A DNA stretch of 64,000 bases from Onthophagus taurus (Eukaryota > Arthropoda > Insecta > Coleoptera > Scarabaeidae): assembly GCF_036711975.1 (NCBI RefSeq), contig NC_091967.1:2604001-2668000 (forward strand), read 5' to 3'. Below, piece by piece: positions 39,601-48,600 of this stretch. A program made the translations under genes and the position numbers. The notes below the pieces were generated by a model. The model worked only from the letters and a program-made list of their open reading frames with translations, made no database searches and was not told where the DNA came from. Position 1 is the stretch's first letter, and every line of letters starts with the position of its first letter.

Positions 39601-42600
39601 AAAATTATATGTCCATAACTGCCGAAGATAAAATGTTTTTGAATTTGTAAGTAAAGGTGTAGGAAGAGTCTGTTGTAAATCGAAACATATTACTACGATG
39701 TCTGCTGAAAGTTTGTGATTTTCTATATCTATTGCTTTGCAGTTTACTGCTTTTTCTGCTTTTCGTTGATGCACCTCTAATTTTACTTTACTAGTGCGTA
39801 AAACTGTCTCATCCTGGGAATGTTTAATAAGATTTTGTAAACTGTCAAATTTTGTACAAGTGTCGCTGTGTGGTTTATGAAATTTGAGATTAAATTTTGT
39901 ATTGAATAAATTTCTGTAATACGACAATTTTACAGGGGGTTTTCGGTTCTCATTGCAAAATTCGGTATATAGCGTATACATTTTTACTATATTAAGACCA
40001 GGTGCCAAATATCTGGTGTTTGTATTGTCTTTTCTGGAGTAGTGGCTTTTATATCTGGGAAATTTGTTAATATGTTGAATTGTAAAGGAACGACTAGCTT
40101 CATCAATCTTATTAATGCTAGAAGCTTTTCCCCTCTGATCAGTTTGACAGATTCCTAAACTGTTAGTTTTCTTACAAACTGATGTAAATCTTCTATTGGA
40201 TATGTCAAACGTTTTGAGAAAAAATGGTTTACAAACTCTTTTGTTTAATAATGTTATTGTTGTACTAAAATTTCTATTTTCTTGGGCACTCACATTTTTC
40301 CTTCTAACTGTTTCTTTTTTAATACAGGAGGAAAGAAAAGCAGTTTGTAAGTCATAACTCGGTAGCTTATAAAAGTTATCAAAAAGTTCTTGTTGTTGTT
40401 TGATATCTGCATAAATGGTTATATTCTTTTAGCTCCCTCTTAGCATGTATAACTTTCCTGTGGCCTAAATATTCCAAGCCTGCAGTCCGTAACCTCTTCT
40501 TATTATTACGGTTCCATTCACATTCGTTTCTTTGCCTCTTCCGTGTTTTTTTAGGTGTAAGGTGTACACTTTCTTCTACAACAGTAAAATACTTAAGAAT
40601 AAATTCTAACCTAAAAACTTATTGGCTTATTTGAACTTACCTTGATGATCATCCATTGTTCTGATTTATGTTGTATATTAAACCATCAAGTAAACATTAG
40701 TTACACAACGAAATTCACAATGAAAGCAGTAAAAACACTTTCTGAAAACTTTGAAATACACGAAAGATACTTGTCACATTGACGCACCAACCTATTTAAT
40801 TCAGTGCAAAAACGGTATAAGTGACTTTATACCCTTTATGCTCAAACATTTCCGGCATTTTATTTCAGTATCTTTATTTGCTTGTCCATAGATGGTGCTA
40901 GGAGTGTCAAAATGCACTTATATCCTGTTTGCCCTGAAAGAACACATCTTTAACTGTACATAACTGCGTTTATACCAAAATCTCAAATTTTGCACTTATA
41001 CCCTTTTTGCACTAACCCCTTCAAATGTTGTATTCAACAATATTAAAAAGTTGCGAATCATTTCCGTATACCACTCAGAATTTACAATGTTCGACCTCTG
41101 CTTCTTCAAAAAAATACGAGCCGGTAATTCTTTGCGCCGACATTGTTATCTTTGGCGAGTGAAGTAGCTTCCGTTTCAGATTTGTTGAACTTCAGTAACG
41201 ACAGTTTTACTTGTTTACTTAGCCATTAAGGTGAAAATATTCCCCATTTGAGAATAAGATGTTGTGAACTAGTAATTTAACCAATTTACTCTTTTCGGGC
41301 CGAAAGATCATGATAACAACAAACCGCGGTTATTGAGTAATGAACCCATTTTTGAATAACTTGAGTAGAAGATTCATCTCTAATATGACCCAAATGATAA
41401 CGATAAGAATATACAGGGTGTCTCAGCGAGACCGGTCATTAGACGTTTCTGGGGTTCTGGCGAAAATAAAAATTTGAGAATTCAGACTTAAGTATTATCA
41501 ATTAAGATCTCTTCGTCTAAAATATTTTCAGATTTCTTACACTTCCGGTTATACCGGAAGTCGCCACCAACTTTATTTTTTTAAATGGAACACCCTGTAT
41601 ATTTTTACATATTTGGATTTGTTTGTTTTCAAGGTTTATAAATAACTTTACTTTTTGCAATTTGATTCGGTCGTTCTCGAGTTATTCGAATTTTTCTAGA
41701 AAAATCTGCTCCAGCAGACATTTGTTCAAAAAATCAGAAAACACTCAATTTTTGGGATATCAATTTAGGATTGAGAACATGCTTAAGCAACATGATGGTG
41801 TATGTTTTGGTGCCGAGAACTGCGGTCTAGAACGTTTGATCACTTTACTATGGCACGTTAACTTTTCAAAATTTGGAAGTACCATAACTTCATTTTTTTA
41901 AATGGCACCCCCCATATTTTATTTTTTAGTCGTCTTCAGTGTCTCATTCTACATCTTTTATATCCCATATGGCCCATACCTAATATTAATAGTTTGGGAG
42001 ATAATTAGGGTTTTTTGAAAAATGCACACATATCATATGGATATTTAGCCTAGTGTGCCATGAAAAACAAGCCTTCTCAATGAGTTCTTGTCAAAGACTC
42101 ACTTGTTTACGTCACTTGATGCATGTGAGCTAATAATTATCTGTTATGTCCCTTAATATTAGTACTGAAACGAGTTAAAATCGATAACAATAACGAAAGT
42201 AATATTTACACAAATCAAGAAATTCTTAATTTATTTTTTTTGCATGAAAAGCGCGACAAAGTTCGTAGTATGATTCCCAGATCTTCTTTGGCAGCTCGAA
42301 TTGAGGTGTTGGGACTGGGCTCGAAATAAGCCAAGGTATTCACCTCTTCCGTTGCATTATCTACTACATTTTTTGGTCAGAATAACACGTGATTAATTCG
42401 TCCAAAATGCAAAAAATTTGCTTCTATTCCTCTAAATTTACCTTTTGTCATCGGAGATAAATGTGGATAATTTTCATTAAACATTCTGCAAGTTCTACTA
42501 AGAACTTTGTCGCACTTTTCGTGCACAATAAATAAATTATGGATTTCTTCATTTGTATAAACATTATTTACGTTATTAATATCCATTTTAACTGGTTTTA

Positions 42601-45600
42601 GACTCACAAGCATCAAACAACCTAAATTAGACTTTGACGTTTGTCAATAAGTCATTAAACATTTGTTTTCCATGGCACACTAGGTTAATATCCATATGAT
42701 ATGTGAGCATTTTTCAAAAAACCCTAATTATTTCTCAAACTATTAATGTTAGGCATAGGACATATGGAATATACAAGATGTAAAATGAGACGCCGAAGAC
42801 GACTAAGTAATAAAATATGGGGGGTGCCATTTAAAAAAATGAAGTTATGGTGCTTCCAAATTTCGAAAAGTTAACGTATCATAGTAAAGTGACCAAACGA
42901 TCTAGACAGCCGTTCTCGGCACCAAAACATACTCCATCATGTTGTTTAAGCATGTTCTGAATCCTAAATTGATATCTCAAAAATTGAGTGTTCTATGATT
43001 TTTTGAACAAATGTCCGCTGGAGCAAATTTTTCTAGAAAAATTCGAATAACTCGAGAATTGCTGGTTCAAATTACAAAAAGTAAAGTTGTTTATAAACCT
43101 TCAAAACAGGCAAATCCAAATATGTAAAAATATACAGGGTGTTCCATTTAAAAAAATAAAGTAGGTGGCGACTTCCGGTATAACCGGAAGTGTTAGAAAT
43201 CTGAAAATATTTTAGATGAAGAGAACGTAATTGATAATACTTAAGTCTGCATTTTCAAATTTTTTGTTTGGCCAGAACCCCAGAAACGTCTAATGACCGG
43301 TCTCGCTGAGACACCCTGTATACGGGACGATTTTACCCCCTCGGGGTATAAACCCGACCTCGGCTATCTTTACCAAGATTTCGCCTCAAAAGACTTATTT
43401 TTGAAATAATAAATATTTTATTGAAGTATCTTTCTTTATTTTTTTAAGGTCAAAACACTTGTTTAAGAGATCGAAAACCGTCAGGAAGATTGGTTAGAAG
43501 ATGTGCCCCAGGAAATGAACTGGTTGATTGGCTTTTAGAGCTGTCGAGTTGCGTCCATACGAGGGTTCAAGCGACGGGAATGTGGCAAGCTTTGTTAGAA
43601 GAAGGCGTTATAGCCCACGGTAAAAAAAGAAAACACTTTTCCAAAAAATCAAGTAAAAATTTTTTTAAACAGTTTCTAGGGAAAAACCGTTTAAAGATAA
43701 ATGTTTCTTGTACCGTTTTTGGCAAGACGAAGACGGGTCATCGACTTGTTTACCAACATTAGATGACGTGGCAACTGCAGAGGATCACATTAGAGATTCT
43801 TTAGCTACTTTAATCAATCGGGGCCCAGATGCAATGTTAAGAATGATTTTGCGAAAACCGTACGTTTGTAAATTTGGTTGCATAACTTCATTAATTTAAA
43901 TTTAAACTATTAATTAATTTTATTGTTTTTAGAAGTCACGAAAGAACAAGTGACGATTTAGAAACGATTTACGACGAATTATTGCACGTTCGAGCTTTAG
44001 CACATTTAACAAATTCAGTTAAAAAAGAATTAGCTGGAGTTATTATGTTTGAAAGTCATCCTAGACCAAGCACAGTTCGTAAGTTTAAATCAAATTTTTT
44101 TAAATTTTAATTAACTTTGGTTGTTATTAGTTTTCCATCAAGGCGATGAAGGAAAATCGTGGTTTATTATCTTAAGGGGATCCGTCGACGTCGTTATACA
44201 CGGAAAAGGAACTGTAACGACTTTACATGAAGGCGACGATTTCGGAAAATTAGCTTTAATAAACGACGCTCCAAGGTAACTAAAACAACTTTAAATGTTA
44301 TTATTGTTATTAATTTATTAAATATACGATTTTTATTTCATAGGGCGGCAACAATCGTTCTTCGCGAACATAATTGTCACTTTTTGCGTGTCGACAAAGA
44401 AGATTTCAATCGAATTTTAAGAGACGTCGAAGCAAACACCGTTCGCTTAAAAGAACACGGAAGAGACGTTTTGATTTTAGAAAAAATCTCTTCTCAATCG
44501 AAATTGGCTCATTTCAAGTAAATATAAAATTTTTTTTATAAGTTTTATCTATCAAATTTGACATTTCAAATAATTAACTGTCAGTTTGACGTTTAATCTT
44601 CCAATATCACACTTACACAGAGACGCCTTAAGACGAAAGTTTCTAGACATTTCATAAACATTAATATTTATTAGAATTGTTATTATTAGTGCCTATTAAC
44701 AATATCGAATTTTTGTATTCATTTAAATATTATCATTTGAGCTATCCAACAAAAGATGGCGTTACTGTGAAATTAAAAATATGGCGCGTGTATTTAAACT
44801 TCTTTTTTAAATTGATTTTATTATTTAGATATACTGTAATGGCTGGAACTCCGCAAAAAATGTTAGAACATCTTTTAGAAACACGATTAGATGGAAAATC
44901 GGTAAATTATACGACAAACGATTTTATATCGACAACGCAAGATCCATTTATGGACGATTTTTTATTAACTCACATCATTTTTTTGCCGACTCACCGTTTA
45001 ATCGATGAGTTAGAACGTTATTATCGGATGGAATCTTCGACGCAAGATCGCGATTTTATGTTATCATGCAAACGACGTGTCGTCCAATTCATTTATAAGT
45101 GGATATCGACGATACGACATCCGGTTTTCGAAGATGAATCGGTTACCGAGTTTTTAGAGGATCTCGCCAAAGACTTGGAATCGGATTTTTTGCATAATTC
45201 GGCGTTACAATCGGAAGCGTCTTTAATGCACCATGTTATGACTCAATTAAAGCGGTATAAAGATGAGCGGAAGTTACGAGAGGGGCAGAAATGGAAACTT
45301 CCTACTAATGGGCAACCAGTTAGTTTATTTACGGGTTGTGACCCAGGAAATAATCGAACTGTTATTATGCCGCAAGATGATAGTATGTTGAATCATTTTT
45401 AAGTTATTTTGAGGTATTTAATTTAACTCTTTTTTCATAGTAATTTTTAGGGTGTATTGTGCAGATCATACTTATTGTACTTTAAGATTACCAGTTGACG
45501 CATCTGCTGAGACTATAAAACTATTCGCGGCGGATAAATTACAAATGAGGCCGTGCGAAGAACTTTTATTGGTTGAGGTTAAATCAACTGGAGAAAGGGT

Positions 45601-48600
45601 AGTTTTTAAAGATAACGATATCAGTATTCCAACAGCTATTAGTATTAACAGTCGAATTTTTGTTACACCAAAAGATCATTTAGATGCTTTGGTAAGAATC
45701 AATATCAACTTTTTTGATATTGACTCAATCTTTTTTACTTTAGACTTGTATACCAGAACAAGAAGAAGCAACCCAAGGTGTTGATGGCGACTTGGAACTG
45801 TTTAGTACAAAAGAATTGGCTTATTATATGACTTTATTCGATTGGGATCTTTTTTGGTGATTATTTAAAATTAAAAAATTATATTTTTAGTTGTTTTGAT
45901 TTTTAGGTGCGTTCATGAATACGAGTTGTTATATCACACGTTTGGAAGGCATCATTTTGCGCAAATAACGGCAAATCTCGACGTTCTTATTCGGCGATTC
46001 AACGAAATCCAATTTTGGGTTGTCACAGAGTTGTGTTTAACGTCCAATTTAAATAAACGTGTTGCTGTTTTAAGAAAATTTATCAAATTAGCTGCATAGT
46101 AAGACAAATTTATCATAGTTTTTAAATATCTGATATTTAATAGTGGTGGAACGGATAGTTAGTAAATATTCCACCATTTACAGGAATTAGTATCTCTTTT
46201 AGGTGTTGGACACTGCAGATAATAATCAAGTACTCATCATTGAGTACAACTTTATTTATATCAGGTTTATCTTTAGCAACCTCATTGTAACAATCCCAAT
46301 ACGATACATAAAATCTCTTGTTGCAGTTTCGTCTAGTTTCCCTCTCTTCGCTTGTAATTCATCATCACATTCATTACTAACAGAATTGTCGCTGTTATCA
46401 CTTTCGATTATTAATTAAAGTATCCCCTTCTTAATGCAACAAGCCGTTTTGAATAATCGCTTTTAGTTTTTGAGAAATAAATTTTTGAAATGATCGGCAA
46501 TTTTTCCGAATTTTCGCCGATTAAGGTTTAAAAATTCATATAAAATCTGCTTCTTGGAATATGAGAATGAAAATTTCCCAAAGTGCTAATAAAAGTGTCC
46601 TCTTTCCAATGAACCAAGCCGTTTTGACAAATAACTTTTAGTTTTTGAGAAAACAATATTTAAAGTTTTGATAAAATTTTCGATGTTGCAATTTTCATCG
46701 ATAATTTTCAAAATTCGTTATAAAATTAATTTCTTGAAGGATTTTTGTGGAAATATTACCAATTATTAATTAAAGTATCCTCTTTTTAATGCAACAAGCC
46801 GTTTTGAATAATCGCTTTTAATTTTTGAGAAATAAATTTTTGAAATGATCGGCAATTTTTCCGAATTTTCGCCGATTAAGGTTTAAAAATTCGTATAAAA
46901 TCCACTTCTTGGAATATGAGTATGAAAATTTCCCAAAGTGTTAATAAAAGTGTCCTCTTTCCAATGAACCAAGCCGTTTTGACAAATAACTTTTAGTTTT
47001 TGAGAAAACAATATTTAAAGTTTTGATAAAATTTTCGATGTTGCAATTTTCCTCGATAATTTTCAAAATTCGCTATAAAAATAATTTCTTGAAGGATTTT
47101 TGTGGAAATATTACCAATTATTAATTAAAGTATCCTCTTTTTAATGCAAAAAGCCGTTTTGAAAAATCACTTTTAGTTTTTGAGAAATAAATTTTTGAAA
47201 TGATCGGCAATTTTTCCGAATTTTCGCCGATTAAGGTTTAAAAATTCGTATAAAATCCACTTCTTGGAATATGAGTATGAAAATTTCCCAAAGTGTTAAT
47301 AAAAGTGTCCTCTTTCCAATGAACCAAGCCGTATTGACAAATAACTTTTAGTTTTTGAGAAAACAATATTTAAAGTTTTGATAAAATTTTCGATGTTGCA
47401 ATTTTCATCGATAATTTTCAAAATTCGCTATAAAATTAATTTCTTGAAGGATTTTTGTGGAAATATTACCAATTATTAATTAAAGTATCCTCTTTTTAAT
47501 GCAACAAGCCGTTTTGAATAATCGCTTTTAGTTTTTGAGAAATAAATTTTTGAAGTGATCGGCAATTTTTCCGAATTTTCGCCGATTAAGTTTTAAAAAT
47601 TCGTATAAAATCCACTTTTTGGAATATGAGTATGAAAATTTCCCAAAGTGTTAATAAAAGTGTCCTCTTTCCAATGAACCAACACGTTTTGAAAAATAAC
47701 TTTTAGTTTTTGAGAAAACAATATTTAAAGTTTTGATAAAAGCTTCGATGTTGCAATTTTCATCGATAATTTTCAAAATTCGCTATAAAATTAATTTCTT
47801 GAAGGATCTTTGTGGAAATATTACCAATTATTAATTAAAGTATCCTCTTTTTAATGCAACAAGCTGTTTTGGAAAATCGCTTTTAGTTTTTGAGAAATAA
47901 ATTTTTGAAATGATCGGCAATTTTTCCGAATTTTCGCCGATTAAGTTTTAAAAATTCGTATAAAATCCACTTTTTGGAATATGAGTATGAAAATTTCCCA
48001 AAGTGCTAATAAGAGTGTCCTCTTTCCAATGAACCAAGCCGTTTTGACAAATAACTTTTAGTTTTTGAGAAAACAATATTTAAAGTTTTGATAAAAGCTT
48101 CGATGTTGCAATTTTCATCGATGATTTTCAAAATTCGCTATAAAATTAATTTCTTGAAGGATCTTTGTGGAAATATTACCAATTATTAATTAAAGTATCC
48201 TCTTTTTAATGCAACAAGTCGTTTTGAATAATCGCTTTTAGTTTTTGAGAAATAAATTTTTGAAATGATCACTGTCCGTTCCATCACTAATATTTAACAC
48301 ATTCTAATTATTTGTCATAATCTGATATTTCAACAAAAGTACAAAAATCATCATTGCACACGCTATGTAACACAACGTACTTGCCTTTATCCAATGATTT
48401 TAATCTCATAGGAGCCACTGTATTTCTAGCTCTATCTCTCTAGCTTTTTGGCTGATTCTTGTCGAATTAGCATCACTGAGTACCAAAACTAAGTCTCCTA
48501 AAAAAAAGTTGATTCTGTTCTCTCTCAATAGTACTTCGGCGGGGTTCTTTCTTTAGTTCTGGGAAACTTAACAAGGCTTTTCAATTTCTTGGATCACAAC

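Larger units (their letters stand above)
35824..40656 (-). pseudogene. Transposase-like protein (FSDSCGGQN type), interrupted
   Basis: A minus-strand start at 40656 (MDDHQ) and a 65-bp intron (40640-40576) precede a basic region. A frameshift near 40415-40440 follows; then [19 protein letters not shown] leads into the frame that reaches 39565 (…[12 protein letters not shown]…[19 protein letters not shown]). After the foldback insertion the same frame continues ([41 protein letters not shown]) to an acidic tail and stop at 35824. The spaced acidic residues (CFD, FSD, MECD) suggest an RNase-H-like nuclease. Proteins of this type are common, poorly described insect transposon products (DUF7869-like by recollection). 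Frameshift and insertion make this copy inactive. Confidence 0.7.
35516..41019 (-). mobile_element. DNA transposon with GGGGTTAGTGCAAAAAGGGT ends
   Basis: The terminus GGGGTTAGTGCAAAAAGGGT at 35516 and its complement ending at 41019 form inverted repeats of at least 24 bp with one mismatch. Sub-terminal copies of the TTATACCCTTTTTGC motif occur at 35713 and near 40820. I could not fix a target duplication. The element encodes the minus-strand protein at 35824-40656 and contains the foldback insertion 36676-39562. It lies in Epac intron 6. Confidence 0.72.

Noticed and set aside
44677-44828. Alternative Epac start upstream of exon 12 (MLLLVPINN...)
   Set aside because: This is intron read-through. 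The acceptor at 44828 joins [12 protein letters not shown] in frame with the preceding exon, as in mammalian EPACs.
45383-45440. Epac ending at the in-frame stop at 45400-45402
   Set aside because: The GTATGT donor at 45383 and acceptor at 45440 give [14 protein letters not shown], matching the family, so the stop is intronic.
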